Positions 36,606 through 45,522 of a stretch of 64,000 nt of DNA are shown one piece after another. The notes below the pieces were generated by a model. That model saw only the letters and a program-made list of their open reading frames with translations. It did not search any database and had not been told where the DNA came from. A program made the position numbers and the translations under genes. The DNA is from Acidovorax sp. 69 (GTDB lineage: Bacteria > Pseudomonadota > Gammaproteobacteria > Burkholderiales > Burkholderiaceae_C), in the NCBI RefSeq assembly GCF_002797445.1, contig NZ_PGEP01000001.1, positions 661,001 to 725,000 of the forward strand. The letters run 5' to 3'. The first letter of the stretch is position 1, and each line of letters opens with the position of its first letter.

Positions 36606-37409
36606 ATGTCCGAACCCCTGGTCCTCGTGACGCAATCGGGCGCCGTGCAAACGCTGGCGCTCAACCGGCCCTCTGCGCTCAACAGCTTCACGGCGGAGTT
36701 GCACGCGCAACTGCTGGCCGCGCTGGAGGCGGCAGCGGCCAACGCCGAGGTGCGCTGCGTGGTGCTCACGGGCACGGGCCGTGCCTTCTGCGCGGGGCAG
36801 GACCTGGCCGATCCGGCGGTAGCGCCCGACCTCACACCCGGCGCCACGCCCAAGGATCTGGGTGGCGTGATTAGCAAGCTGTATGGCCCGCTGTGCCAGC
36901 GCATCCGCAGCATGCCGATTCCGGTGATTGCGGCCGTCAATGGCGTGGCTGCGGGCGCCGGGGCCAACCTGGCGCTGGGCTGCGACCTGGTGTTGGCGGC
37001 GCGCTCGGCCAGCTTCATTCAGGCTTTCACCAAGATTGGCCTGGTGCCTGACACCGGCGGCACCTGGTTGCTGCCGCGCCTGGTGGGCCGCGCGCAGGCC
37101 CTGGGCCTGGCACTGCTGGGCGACAAGCTGCCTGCGCCCGACGCCGAACGCCTGGGCCTGATCTGGCGCTGCGTGGACGATGCAGCGCTGCAGGACGAAG
37201 CGCAGGCCCTGGCCCACCGCCTGGCCGCCATGCCCGTCAAGGCGCTGGTCGCCACGCGCAATGCCATGGACGCCGCCACGCAGATGGACTTCGGCCAGGC
37301 CCTGGCACAAGAGGCTGCGGTGCAGCGCACCTTGGGCGCATCCGCCGACTACCGCGAAGGCGTCGAGGCCTTCATCGGCAAGCGCGCACCCACTTTCACT
37401 GACCGCTGA
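36606..37409 (+). CDS. paaG: 1,2-epoxyphenylacetyl-CoA isomerase (crotonase family)
   Basis: The 267-residue protein is a crotonase with the PaaG pattern: AFCAGQDLADPA, PIPVIAAVNGVAAGAGANLA forming the oxyanion hole, and GLVPDTGGTWLLPRLVGRAQ with the catalytic aspartate. PaaG isomerises ring-1,2-epoxyphenylacetyl-CoA to the oxepin and also shifts double bonds later in the route. Being first gene of the operon directly behind the PaaR operator supports this over PaaF. paaI follows after 8 bp. Confidence 0.9.
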   Translation: MSEPLVLVTQSGAVQTLALNRPSALNSFTAELHAQLLAALEAAAANAEVRCVVLTGTGRAFCAGQDLADPAVAPDLTPGATPKDLGGVISKLYGPLCQRIRSMPIPVIAAVNGVAAGAGANLALGCDLVLAARSASFIQAFTKIGLVPDTGGTWLLPRLVGRAQALGLALLGDKLPAPDAERLGLIWRCVDDAALQDEAQALAHRLAAMPVKALVATRNAMDAATQMDFGQALAQEAAVQRTLGASADYREGVEAFIGKRAPTFTDR

Positions 37410-37417
37410 ACCCGCCC

Positions 37418-37882
37418 ATGGACTCCACCACTTCTTTGACAAGCCCAGAGGCCGTTGCCGAGCATGTGCGCAGCGGCATGTTTGCGAATGACCGCGCCAC
37501 GCAAGGCCTGGGTATCGCCATCATGTCTATCGGCCCCGGGCGGGCCACGCTGGAGATGACCGTGCGTGTCGACATGCTCAACGGCTTTGACATCTGCCAC
37601 GGCGGCTTCATCACCACGCTGGCCGATTCGGCGTTTGCCTTTTCGTGCAATGCGCGCAACGAGATGACCGTGGCCTCGGGTCTGTCGATCGACTTTCTGG
37701 CGCCAGCGCGCGAGGGTGATCACCTCACGGCTGTGGCCAACGAAGTTTCCCTGGCGGGGCGCACTGGCGTGTACGACGTGAACGTGCACAACCAGCGCGG
37801 CGAGACGATTGCCGTGATGCGCGGCCGCTCGTATGCCATGAAGGGCCGGCCCACCGTGCCGCTGGGCACTGCTGCCCGCTGA
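37418..37882 (+). CDS. paaI: Hydroxyphenylacetyl-CoA thioesterase PaaI
   Basis: This 154-residue hotdog-fold thioesterase has the PaaI core: VRVDMLNGFDICHGGFITTL, ADSAFAFSCNARN and LSIDFLAPAREGDHLTAVAN. It salvages CoA from dead-end hydroxylated phenylacetyl-CoA esters formed by the epoxidase. It starts 8 bp after paaG and ends 31 bp before paaK, consistent with one operon. Confidence 0.92.
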   Translation: MDSTTSLTSPEAVAEHVRSGMFANDRATQGLGIAIMSIGPGRATLEMTVRVDMLNGFDICHGGFITTLADSAFAFSCNARNEMTVASGLSIDFLAPAREGDHLTAVANEVSLAGRTGVYDVNVHNQRGETIAVMRGRSYAMKGRPTVPLGTAAR

Positions 37883-37913
37883 ACGCTCACACCGATAACC
37901 ACAGGAGACATCC

Positions 37914-39221
37914 ATGGCCGTGCGCCAACCCGCTCCGGGCGACCTGGAGCCCATCGAAACCGCCAGCCGTGACGAGGTCCAGGCACTGCAGCTGCAGCGC
38001 CTGCGCTGGACGCTGCAGCACGCCTACGACAATGTGCCGCACTACCGGCGCGCGTTCGATGCCAAGGGGGTTCACCCGTCCGACCTCCAGCAGCTGTCCG
38101 ACCTGTCGAAATTTCCTTTCACGGTCAAGAAGGACCTGCGCGACAACTACCCCTTTGGCATGTTCGCCGTGCCGCGCGAGCAGGTGGCGCGTATCCATGC
38201 TTCGTCCGGCACCACTGGCAAGCCCACCGTGGTGGGCTACACGCGCAAAGACATCGACACCTGGGCCGACCTGGTGGCGCGCTCAATCCGCGCTGCGGGT
38301 GGGCGCGCGGGTGACATGGTCCATGTGGCCTATGGCTACGGCCTGTTCACGGGGGGGCTGGGCGCGCACTACGGTGCTGAGCGCGCGGGCTGCACGGTGA
38401 TCCCCATGTCCGGCGGCCAGACCGAAAAGCAGGTGCAGCTGATCCGCGACTTCGGGCCCAGCATCATCATGGTGACGCCCTCGTACATGCAAGTCATCAA
38501 CGAGGAGTTCGTGCGCCAGGGGCTGGACCCGCGCGAAAGCTCGCTCAAGATCGGCATCTTTGGTGCCGAGCCCTGGACCGAGGCCATGCGCCGCGAAATC
38601 GAGACCAAGTCGGGCATCGATGCGGTGGACATTTACGGCCTGTCTGAAGTGATGGGCCCGGGCGTGGCCAGCGAGTGCATCGAGAGCAAGGACGGCCCGG
38701 TGGTCTGGGAAGACCATTTCTACCCCGAGATCATCGACCCCGATACCGGTGAAGTGCTGCCCGATGGCCAGGAGGGTGAACTGGTGTTCACCTCGCTGAG
38801 CAAGGAGGCGCTGCCCATGATCCGCTACCGCACACGCGACCTCACGCGCCTCTTAGCGCCCACCTCGCGCGCGTTCCGGCGCATGGGCAAGATTGTGGGC
38901 CGCTCGGACGACATGCTCATCATCCGTGGCGTGAACGTGTTCCCCACGCAGATCGAAGAGATCGTGCTGCAGAACGAAAAACTGTCGGGCCAGTACCAGA
39001 TCGTCGTTGCGCGCGACGGCAACCTCGACCGCGTGACCGTGCGCTGCGAGTTGCAGCCGGGCATCTCTGACGGCGATCGCCCTGAGCTCACTGGCTGGGT
39101 GCAGCACCGCATCAAGACCCTGGTGGGCATCACCTGCCAGGTCGAGGTGCTGGCCACTGATTCCATTGAACGTACGCTGGTGGGCAAGGCCCGCCGCGTG
39201 ATCGACCAGCGCCCGCATTGA
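37914..39221 (+). CDS. paaK: Phenylacetate-CoA ligase
   Basis: PaaK activates phenylacetate with ATP and CoA, the entry step of the route. The 435-residue enzyme shows the adenylate-forming P-loop HASSGTTGKPTVVGYT, then DIYGLSEVMGPGVASECIES with the acyl-binding region, LPMIRYRTRDLTRL and DMLIIRGVNVFPTQIEEIVL. A C-terminal lysine-containing IERTLVGKARRVIDQRP completes the AMP-binding domain. Length is standard. ATG at 37914 has AGGAGA about 9 bases upstream. Confidence 0.95.
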   Translation: MAVRQPAPGDLEPIETASRDEVQALQLQRLRWTLQHAYDNVPHYRRAFDAKGVHPSDLQQLSDLSKFPFTVKKDLRDNYPFGMFAVPREQVARIHASSGTTGKPTVVGYTRKDIDTWADLVARSIRAAGGRAGDMVHVAYGYGLFTGGLGAHYGAERAGCTVIPMSGGQTEKQVQLIRDFGPSIIMVTPSYMQVINEEFVRQGLDPRESSLKIGIFGAEPWTEAMRREIETKSGIDAVDIYGLSEVMGPGVASECIESKDGPVVWEDHFYPEIIDPDTGEVLPDGQEGELVFTSLSKEALPMIRYRTRDLTRLLAPTSRAFRRMGKIVGRSDDMLIIRGVNVFPTQIEEIVLQNEKLSGQYQIVVARDGNLDRVTVRCELQPGISDGDRPELTGWVQHRIKTLVGITCQVEVLATDSIERTLVGKARRVIDQRPH

Positions 39222-39266
39222 GCCACCGGCGCACCCACCGCATCCACCGCACACAAGGACATCACC

Positions 39267-40280
39267 ATGTACACCCAGGCTATGGACACCATGGGCAAGG
39301 ACGGCGGCGACGCCAAGACCTTGCGCAGCGCCGAAGAGTTGCAGCGCCAGGCACAGTTTGACGCGCGCATCGATGCGGGCGAATTCATCGAGGCCAAGGA
39401 CTGGATGCCCGAGCACTACCGCAAGACCCTGCTGCGCCAGATCAGCCAGCATGCGCACTCGGAGATCGTGGGCATGCTGCCCGAGGGCAACTGGATCACG
39501 CGCGCGCCCACGCTCAAGCGCAAGGCCATCCTGCTGGCCAAGGTGCAGGACGAAGGCGGGCACGGCCTGTACCTGTACGCGGCGGCTGAGACCCTGGGCT
39601 CCTCGCGTGACCAGATGCTGGAGGCGTTGCACACGGGCCGCGCCAAATACAGCTCCATCTTCAACTACCCCACGCTCACCTGGGCCGACATGGGCACCAT
39701 CGGCTGGCTGGTGGATGGCGCGGCCATCATGAACCAGGTGCCGATCTGCCGCTGCTCGTACGCCCCGTATGCGCGGGCCATGGTGCGTATCTGCCGCGAG
39801 GAGAGCTTCCACCAGCGCCAGGGTTACGACGCGCTGCTCACCATGATGCAAAAGGGCACCGACGCGCAGCGCGCCATGGTGCAGGACTCGGTCAACCGCT
39901 GGTGGTGGCCGTCGATCATGATGTTTGGCCCGCCAGACGACCAGTCGCCCAACTCCGCGCAGTCCATGCGCTGGGGCATCAAGCGGGTGTCCAACGACAC
40001 GTTGCGCCAGAAGTTCATCGACGCCACCGTCGAGCAGGCCAAGGTCTTGGGCGTGACCCTGCCCGACCCGGACCTGCGATGGAACGAGGAGCGCCAGGCC
40101 CACGACTACGGCGCCATCGACTGGTCCGAGTTCTGGCGCGTGATCGGCGGCGACGGCCCCTGCAACGAAGAGCGCCTGGGCGCCCGTGTCAAGGCCTGGG
40201 ACGACGGTGCCTGGGTGCGCGAGGCTGCCCTGGCCCACGCCGCCAAACATGCGCCGCAGCCCCAGCGTGCCGTGGCGTGA
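39267..40280 (+). CDS. paaA: Phenylacetyl-CoA epoxidase subunit A (catalytic di-iron oxygenase)
   Basis: PaaA is the catalytic subunit of the multicomponent 1,2-phenylacetyl-CoA epoxidase. The 337-residue protein carries the di-iron ligands in helices with [17 protein letters not shown] and [14 protein letters not shown] (ExxH pairs) plus an earlier glutamate. PaaA landmarks include [20 protein letters not shown] and [20 protein letters not shown]. It pairs with PaaC; PaaB bridges the complex and PaaE supplies electrons. It lies 46 bp after paaK; element E6 separates it from paaB. Confidence 0.96.
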   Translation: MYTQAMDTMGKDGGDAKTLRSAEELQRQAQFDARIDAGEFIEAKDWMPEHYRKTLLRQISQHAHSEIVGMLPEGNWITRAPTLKRKAILLAKVQDEGGHGLYLYAAAETLGSSRDQMLEALHTGRAKYSSIFNYPTLTWADMGTIGWLVDGAAIMNQVPICRCSYAPYARAMVRICREESFHQRQGYDALLTMMQKGTDAQRAMVQDSVNRWWWPSIMMFGPPDDQSPNSAQSMRWGIKRVSNDTLRQKFIDATVEQAKVLGVTLPDPDLRWNEERQAHDYGAIDWSEFWRVIGGDGPCNEERLGARVKAWDDGAWVREAALAHAAKHAPQPQRAVA

Positions 40281-40305
40281 GCGGGCCTTTTTGGGTCTTT
40301 TGAAC

Positions 40306-40359
40306 AAAATTGGCTTACAGCGCAGATAAATAAAGCGCTAGCAGCTATCAATAAGTGAG
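40306..40359 (+). repeat. Small dispersed palindromic element, copy E6, in the paa operon
   Basis: AAAATTGGC, CAGCGCAG and AAAGCGCTAGCAGCTATCAA match the element. It lies in the 115-bp paaA-paaB gap and would be transcribed as part of the operon, so its hairpin may affect the mRNA. Confidence 0.8.
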
Positions 40360-40395
40360 CGTTTCACCGTCCCTAACGATTGGACCAGGCACACC

Positions 40396-40746
40396 ATGAG
40401 CAATCCCGACCACACCGCCCCAGCCCCAGGCACGGCCGCTGCCGCTGCACCCACCCCTGCACCCGCCAACGAATGGCCCCTGTGGGAAGTCTTCGTGCGC
40501 AGCAAGGCGGGGCTTGACCACAAACACTGCGGCAGCCTGCACGCTGCCGACCCGCGCATGGCCATCCAGCTGGCGCGCGACGTCTATACCCGGCGCCAGG
40601 AAGGCACCAGTGTCTGGGTGGTGCGCTCCGACCAGATCGTGGCCAGCGACCCGGGCGAGAAAGACATGTACTTCGATCCTGCCCAGGACAAGGTCTATCG
40701 CCACCCCACCTTCTACGTGCTGCCCGAGGCCGTGGACCACATGTGA
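40396..40746 (+). CDS. paaB: Phenylacetyl-CoA epoxidase subunit B
   Basis: The 116-residue PaaB is the bridging subunit holding PaaAC pairs together. After an Ala/Pro-rich N-terminal extension of about 25 residues the conserved part reads EWPLWEVFVRSKAGLDHKHC, GSLHAADPRMAIQLARDVYT and SVWVVRSDQIVASDPGEKDM. The extension is longer than in E. coli PaaB (95 residues). paaC overlaps its end by 4 bases. Confidence 0.95.
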   Translation: MSNPDHTAPAPGTAAAAAPTPAPANEWPLWEVFVRSKAGLDHKHCGSLHAADPRMAIQLARDVYTRRQEGTSVWVVRSDQIVASDPGEKDMYFDPAQDKVYRHPTFYVLPEAVDHM

Positions 40747-41534
40747 GCGCACCCACCATGCAAGCAACCAGCCTTTGTATCAGCCGCGATCCGTCCGTTC
40801 AATACGTGCTGCGCCTGGCAGACACCTGCCTGATCCTGGGCCAGCGCCTGGGCGAGTGGTGCGGCCACGGCCCCATCCTGGAAGAAGATATCGCGCTGTC
40901 CAACATGGCACTGGACCTGGTGGGCCAGGCGCGCGCACTGCTCACCCGGGCGGGCCAGCTGGAAGGCAGTGGGCACGACGAAGATCAGTTGGCCTTCCTG
41001 CGTGACGAGCGCGACTACGTCAATCCGACCCTGGTCGAACTGCCACGCGGCGACTTCGCCTTCACCATGGTGCGCAACGCCATGGTCGCCACCTTGCTCA
41101 AGCTGCTGTGGCAGCGCCTGGCAGGCTCCAGCGATGCTGAGCTGGCCGCCATCGCTGGCAAGGCCCTCAAGGAGGCGCGCTACCACCAGCAGCATGCCGC
41201 CGACTGGGTGGTGCGCCTGGGCGACGGCACCGCCGAGTCGCGTCGCCGCACCGAAGCCGCACTGACCACGCTGTGGCGCTACACACCGGAGCTGTTTGTG
41301 GCCGACGCGGTGGACGATGCCGCCCACGCCATGGGCCTGGGCCCCCGATGGGCCGACCTGCAGGGCGCCTGGACCGAGGAGATGGCGCAGATCTTTGCGG
41401 CCGCCAGCCTGGCGACACCCCAAGCATCGGCCTTTCGCAGCACCGGCCGCAACGGTGTGCACAGCGAGCACATGGGCTACATCCTGGCCGAGATGCAGCA
41501 CCTGCAGCGCAGCTTTCCGGGAGGCGTGTGGTGA
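40743..41534 (+). CDS. paaC: Phenylacetyl-CoA epoxidase subunit C (structural)
   Basis: PaaC is the structural partner of PaaA with the same helical fold but no metal. The 263-residue protein reads VQYVLRLADTCLILGQRLGE, WCGHGPILEEDIALSNMALD and ALKEARYHQQHAADWVVRLG. The GTG at 40743 overlaps the paaB stop (GTGA), fitting translational coupling; the ATG at 40758 is an alternative giving 258 residues. Confidence 0.93.
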   Translation: MSAPTMQATSLCISRDPSVQYVLRLADTCLILGQRLGEWCGHGPILEEDIALSNMALDLVGQARALLTRAGQLEGSGHDEDQLAFLRDERDYVNPTLVELPRGDFAFTMVRNAMVATLLKLLWQRLAGSSDAELAAIAGKALKEARYHQQHAADWVVRLGDGTAESRRRTEAALTTLWRYTPELFVADAVDDAAHAMGLGPRWADLQGAWTEEMAQIFAAASLATPQASAFRSTGRNGVHSEHMGYILAEMQHLQRSFPGGVW

Positions 41535-42103
41535 CACCCACCCCCGCCATCTGCGACACGCCCGCCGGGGGACATGCCCCGCAGCCGGGCGGGGCCCCGT
41601 CGCGCATTGAGCGTGCGTGGGAGGTGCTGGACGGTGTGCTCGACCCCGAGGTGCCAGCGGTCTCCGTGCGCGACCTGGGTATCGTGCGCGACGTGCGGCT
41701 GGCGGGCGAATCGCTCGATGTGGTGCTCACCCCCACCTATTCGGGCTGCCCAGCCACCGAGGTCATCGAGCACGACGTGCTGGCTGCCATCGAGGCCGCA
41801 GGCCTGGGGCCCGCCTACGTCACACTGCAGCGCGCACCGGCCTGGACGACCGACTGGATCACCGAACAGGGCCGCGCGCGCCTGTTGGCCTATGGCATCG
41901 CACCGCCCGGCCCGCTGCCGCCGGGCACCGAGGTGCCCTTGCGTTTCATGCCACGCGCGAACGCCGTGGCGCCTGCGCTGGCCTGCCCGCGTTGCGGCAG
42001 TCTGCAGACCGAGCGCCTGTCCGCCTTCGGCTCCACGGCCTGCAAGGCGCTGTACCGCTGCCTGGCCTGCCGCGAGCCCTTCGAGCACTTCAAGCCGTTG
42101 TGA
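41531..42103 (+). CDS. paaD: Phenylacetate degradation protein PaaD (iron-sulfur assembly type)
   Basis: PaaD is thought to help assemble or insert the metal centres of the epoxidase system. The 190-residue product has an N-terminal MIP18/DUF59 domain (LDPEVPAVSVRDLGIVRDVR, TPTYSGCPATEVIEHDVLA with its reactive Cys). A C-terminal zinc ribbon follows (CPRCGS and CLAC, ending EPFEHFKPL). The only well-placed start is a GTG at 41531 overlapping the paaC stop; it gives a Pro-rich leader of about 25 residues before the domain. Confidence 0.9.
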   Translation: MTPTPAICDTPAGGHAPQPGGAPSRIERAWEVLDGVLDPEVPAVSVRDLGIVRDVRLAGESLDVVLTPTYSGCPATEVIEHDVLAAIEAAGLGPAYVTLQRAPAWTTDWITEQGRARLLAYGIAPPGPLPPGTEVPLRFMPRANAVAPALACPRCGSLQTERLSAFGSTACKALYRCLACREPFEHFKPL

Positions 42104-42137
42104 AGCCCCCTTCTTCGCCCCCACACAAGACACCGAC

Positions 42138-43235
42138 ATGAGCGTCATCTTCCATCCCCTGCGCGTGCGCGCCATCGAGCCTGACACCGCCGAAGCCGTC
42201 ATCGTCTCCTTCGACGTGCCGCCCGAGTTGCGCGAGGTCTTCGGCTTTACCCAGGGCCAGTACCTCACGTTGCGCACTGACATCGGCGGCCAGGACCTGC
42301 GCCGCTCGTACTCCATCTGCGCGGGTGTCGACGACGCCGAGCTGCGCGTGGGCGTGCGCAAGGTCAACGGCGGCGTGTTCTCCAACTGGATCCATACCCG
42401 ACTTCGGGTGGGCGACACCCTGCAGGTCATGGCGCCGCAGGGCCGATTCTTCGTTCCCATGCAGCCCGGTGCGCAGCGCCACTTCCTGGGCATCGCCGGC
42501 GGCAGCGGCATCACGCCCATCCTGTCCATCATGAAGACCGTGCTGGCGCGCGAGCCACGCAGCCGCTTCACGCTGATCTATGGCAACCGCACGCTGCAGT
42601 CCACCATGTTCAAGGAGGAGATCGAGGACCTCAAGAACCGCTACCTCACGCGCCTCGTGCTGCACCACGTGTTCTCGGCCGAGCAGACCGATGCGCCGCT
42701 GAACATGGGGTTCGTCAACCGCGAAAAGCTCGCCGAGTTCCTCAAGGCCCTGATCCCCGCGCAGAAAATCGACGAGGCCTTCATCTGCGGCCCCTTCCAG
42801 ATGAACGACGAGGCCGAGGCCGCGTTGCTGGCCGGCGGCGTGGCGGCCGAACGCATCCATGTGGAGCGTTTTGGCGTGGCCCTGCCGATCAATGGAAGCG
42901 GTGGTGGACAGGTGGGCGCAGTGGTGCACGAAGCCCTGCCCGGTGACGCCAAGACCGCGCGCATCGCCATCGTGCGCGACGGTCTGCGGCGCGAGTTTTT
43001 TTTCTCCCAGGGCCAGGCGAGCATTCTGGATGCCGCATCGGCTGCGGGGCTGGAGGTGCCGTTCTCTTGCACGTCAGGGGTGTGTGGCACCTGCCGCGCG
43101 AAGTGCGTGGAGGGCGAGGTGCGCATGGAACGCAACTTTGCGCTCGACAAGAACGAGGTGGCCGCAGGCTTCGTGCTCACCTGCCAGTGTCGGCCACTCT
43201 CGGAGAAGGTGGTGCTGTCGTTTGATGAGCGGTAA
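42138..43235 (+). CDS. paaE: Phenylacetyl-CoA epoxidase reductase subunit E
   Basis: PaaE passes electrons from NADPH to PaaA. The 365-residue protein has an FAD-binding part (RRSYSICAG), a nucleotide-binding part (LGIAGGSGITPILSIMKT) and a C-terminal plant-type [2Fe-2S] ferredoxin. That ferredoxin reads CTSGVCGTCRAKC and ends LTCQCRP. The order reductase then ferredoxin is normal for PaaE. ATG at 42138 follows paaD by 34 bp; the frame is open far upstream but overlaps paaD there and is not coding. Confidence 0.95.
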   Translation: MSVIFHPLRVRAIEPDTAEAVIVSFDVPPELREVFGFTQGQYLTLRTDIGGQDLRRSYSICAGVDDAELRVGVRKVNGGVFSNWIHTRLRVGDTLQVMAPQGRFFVPMQPGAQRHFLGIAGGSGITPILSIMKTVLAREPRSRFTLIYGNRTLQSTMFKEEIEDLKNRYLTRLVLHHVFSAEQTDAPLNMGFVNREKLAEFLKALIPAQKIDEAFICGPFQMNDEAEAALLAGGVAAERIHVERFGVALPINGSGGGQVGAVVHEALPGDAKTARIAIVRDGLRREFFFSQGQASILDAASAAGLEVPFSCTSGVCGTCRAKCVEGEVRMERNFALDKNEVAAGFVLTCQCRPLSEKVVLSFDER

Positions 43236-43372
43236 GGGTGATGGCGCTGGCGGATGCCGTATCGCACGATGCCCGTTCCTTGCGAGGGCGGTATCGATGG
43301 TATGGACGGTGTGGCCGAAAACATGCGGCAAGATGGCGGCCCTTCACTTCAGGATACAAAGGAAAACTGCCC

Positions 43373-44002
43373 ATGGCCCGAGGCCGATCTCCCGGATACG
43401 ACGACCAGCGCGAAATGATCCTGCGCCACGCCGCCGAGCTGTTTGCCCGCCGTGGCTACCCGGCCACGTCGATGAACGAGGTGGCCGAGGCCTGTGGCCT
43501 GTCCAAGCCCACGCTGTACCACTACTTTCGCGACAAGTACAACTTGCTGGTGCACATTGCTGACGGCCATGTCTCTCGCCTGCAGGCGCTGGTAGAAGAG
43601 GTGGAGGGTAAACACCTCGAACCCGAGGCAAGGCTGCGTGAGCTGATCCACCGCTTCGTCGAGGAATACGCCGAGGCCCAGCATGCCCACCGTGTGTTGA
43701 CCGAGGATGTGCGCTTTTTGCAGCCCGAGGACAGCGAACGCATTTTGGGCAAGGAGCGCGCCGTGGTGGCCGTTTTTGCCCAGGCGCTGGCGCAGATGCG
43801 CCCCGACACCGACGCTGCAGGCCTGACCAAGGCGCTGACCATGCTGCTGTTCGGCATGATCAACTGGATGTTCACCTGGCTCAAGCCCGATGGCGAGCTG
43901 GACTACGAAACCATGGCACCCATCGTGGCCGACCTGTTTTTTGGCGGTTTTCCCGCCGTGCGAATGCCGCCGCCTCTGGCCGAAAGGCCAGCCCGTCCAT
44001 GA
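43373..44002 (+). CDS. paaR: TetR-family regulator of phenylacetate catabolism (PaaR)
   Basis: The 209-residue protein has a TetR helix-turn-helix (AAELFARRGYPATSMNEVAE and ACGLSKPTLYHYFRDKYNLL) and a C-terminal effector domain. It sits at the 3' end of the paa operon, as the TetR-type PaaR does in other betaproteobacteria, where phenylacetyl-CoA releases it from ACCG/CGGT-type operators. One such site lies in the paaN-paaG gap. AAAGGAAAA upstream of ATG 43373 is a plausible ribosome-binding site. That it rather than another regulator controls paa is inference from position and operator. Confidence 0.85.
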   Translation: MARGRSPGYDDQREMILRHAAELFARRGYPATSMNEVAEACGLSKPTLYHYFRDKYNLLVHIADGHVSRLQALVEEVEGKHLEPEARLRELIHRFVEEYAEAQHAHRVLTEDVRFLQPEDSERILGKERAVVAVFAQALAQMRPDTDAAGLTKALTMLLFGMINWMFTWLKPDGELDYETMAPIVADLFFGGFPAVRMPPPLAERPARP

Positions 44003-44125
44003 CAATGCCAAGGCACGCACACCGTGCACCAATCACCGGCCGCGAAGAGCCGGAACCCCGCCAGGGCGCCTTTCTGCGCTGACCTTTTCCCCTTCCTTCA
44101 CAACGATCCACAGGAGACAAAAAGC

Positions 44126-45280
44126 ATGCTGTTCCGTTTCACACAACTCGCGCTGGTGGCTGCCGCCGCTGCCATGGTCTGCGGCGCTGCCGTGGCTGAC
44201 ATCACGGTCGGCGTCACGGTGTCGGCGACCGGCCCCGCCGCATCGCTGGGCATTCCCGAGAAGAACACCGTGGCCCTGATGCCACGCACTATCGGGGGCG
44301 AAAAGGTCAACTACATCGTGCTCGACGACGCGTCGGACACGACCACCGCCGTGGGCAACACGCGCAAGCTGATCAGCGAGAGCAAGGTGGACATCATCCT
44401 GGGGTCGAGCACCACGCCCAACTCGCTGGCCATGATCGATGTGGTGGCCGAGGCGCAGACACCCATGATCTCCATGGCCGCTTCGGCGCGCATCGTCGAG
44501 CCCATGGACGCCAAGCGCAAGTGGGTGTTCAAGACGCCGCAGAACGACATCATGATGTCCCTGGCCATCGTGGATCACATGGCCAATGCGGGCGTGAAGA
44601 CCGTGGCCTTCATCGGCTTTGCCGATGCCTATGGCGAAGGCTGGTACCAGGAGTTCGGCAAGGCGGCAGCCCTCAAGAAGATCCAGATCGTGGCCAACGA
44701 GCGCTATGCGCGCACCGACACCTCGGTGACGGGCCAGACCCTGAAGATGATCTCGTCCAAGCCCGACGCAGTGCTGATCGCTGGCTCCGGCACACCTGCT
44801 GCGCTGCCCCAGAAGGCGCTCAAGGAGCGTGGCTTCAATGGCAAGGTCTACCAGACCCACGGCGTGGCCAATGCCGACTTCCTGCGTGTGGGCGGCAAGG
44901 ATGTGGAAGGCACCTTCCTGCCCTCGGGCCCGGTGCTCGTGGCTTCGCAGCTGCCCGCCTCGCACCCGGTGAAGAAATCGGCCGCCGCCTACGTGGCCGC
45001 GTACGAAGCCGCCCACGGCAAGGACAGCGTCTCCACCTTTGGCGCCCATGGCTGGGATGCGGGTGTGCTGATGACCGCTGCAGTGCCGGTGGCTCTCAAG
45101 AAGGCCAAGCCGGGCACGGTGGAGTTCCGCATCGCCCTGCGCGATGCGCTGGAGCAGATCAAGGAAGTGCCCGGCGCACACGGCATCTTCAACATGTCCG
45201 AGAACGACCACCTGGGTCTGGATCAGCGCGCCCGTGTGATGGTCAAGATCGAGAACGGCACCTGGAAATACCAGCCGTAA
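44126..45280 (+). CDS. Branched-chain-type ABC transporter substrate-binding protein (paa-linked, first)
   Basis: The 384-residue periplasmic protein has a signal peptide (LALVAAAAAMVCGAAVADIT) and a LivK fold: ITVGVTVSATGPAASLGIPE, DDASDTTTAVGNTRKLISES, VDIILGSSTTPNSLAMIDVV. CAGGAGACA before ATG 44126 is a strong ribosome-binding site. It is the first gene of a five-gene ABC transporter cluster next to paaR, so phenylacetate or another aromatic acid is the most likely ligand; this is inferred from location only. Repeat copy R1 follows its stop codon by 2 bp. Confidence 0.9.
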   Translation: MLFRFTQLALVAAAAAMVCGAAVADITVGVTVSATGPAASLGIPEKNTVALMPRTIGGEKVNYIVLDDASDTTTAVGNTRKLISESKVDIILGSSTTPNSLAMIDVVAEAQTPMISMAASARIVEPMDAKRKWVFKTPQNDIMMSLAIVDHMANAGVKTVAFIGFADAYGEGWYQEFGKAAALKKIQIVANERYARTDTSVTGQTLKMISSKPDAVLIAGSGTPAALPQKALKERGFNGKVYQTHGVANADFLRVGGKDVEGTFLPSGPVLVASQLPASHPVKKSAAAYVAAYEAAHGKDSVSTFGAHGWDAGVLMTAAVPVALKKAKPGTVEFRIALRDALEQIKEVPGAHGIFNMSENDHLGLDQRARVMVKIENGTWKYQP

Positions 45281-45282
45281 GC

Positions 45283-45387
45283 ACCCCCTGAGGCGCTGCG
45301 CGCCTTCCCCCTCTCTCGCATTGCTGCGCAAGGCGGGAGGGGGACGCTCCCGGTGCGGCGGGGCGGCCCTTGCACGGGAGCGCTGGC
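45283..45387 (+). repeat. GC-rich palindromic dispersed repeat, copy R1 (full)
   Basis: Two stacked hairpins are visible. TCCCCCTC and GAGGGGGA flank the first. CGCTCCCGGTGC and GCACGGGAGCG flank the second. Between them GCGGCGGGGCGGCCCTTGC is identical to copy R2. It starts 2 bp after the binding-protein stop codon and is transcribed if the cluster is one operon, so it may cut expression of the permease genes relative to the binding protein. Confidence 0.75.
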
Positions 45388-45522
45388 ATTGGCCGCGCCG
45401 GTTGCCTGGGTCGTTTGCGGTGCGGGAGCTTCGAGAAAGACGGGCGCGTTGCGCCTGGCGCCGTGGCGCAGGGAAGTTCCCTGCGGCCTGCGGCGTGTCT
45501 GCCTTGTGAAAGAAAGCCGAAT

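Noticed and set aside
38853..40307. A 484-codon minus-strand frame opposite paaK and paaA
   Set aside because: The plus strand encodes well-conserved PaaK and PaaA; the minus frame shows no family.
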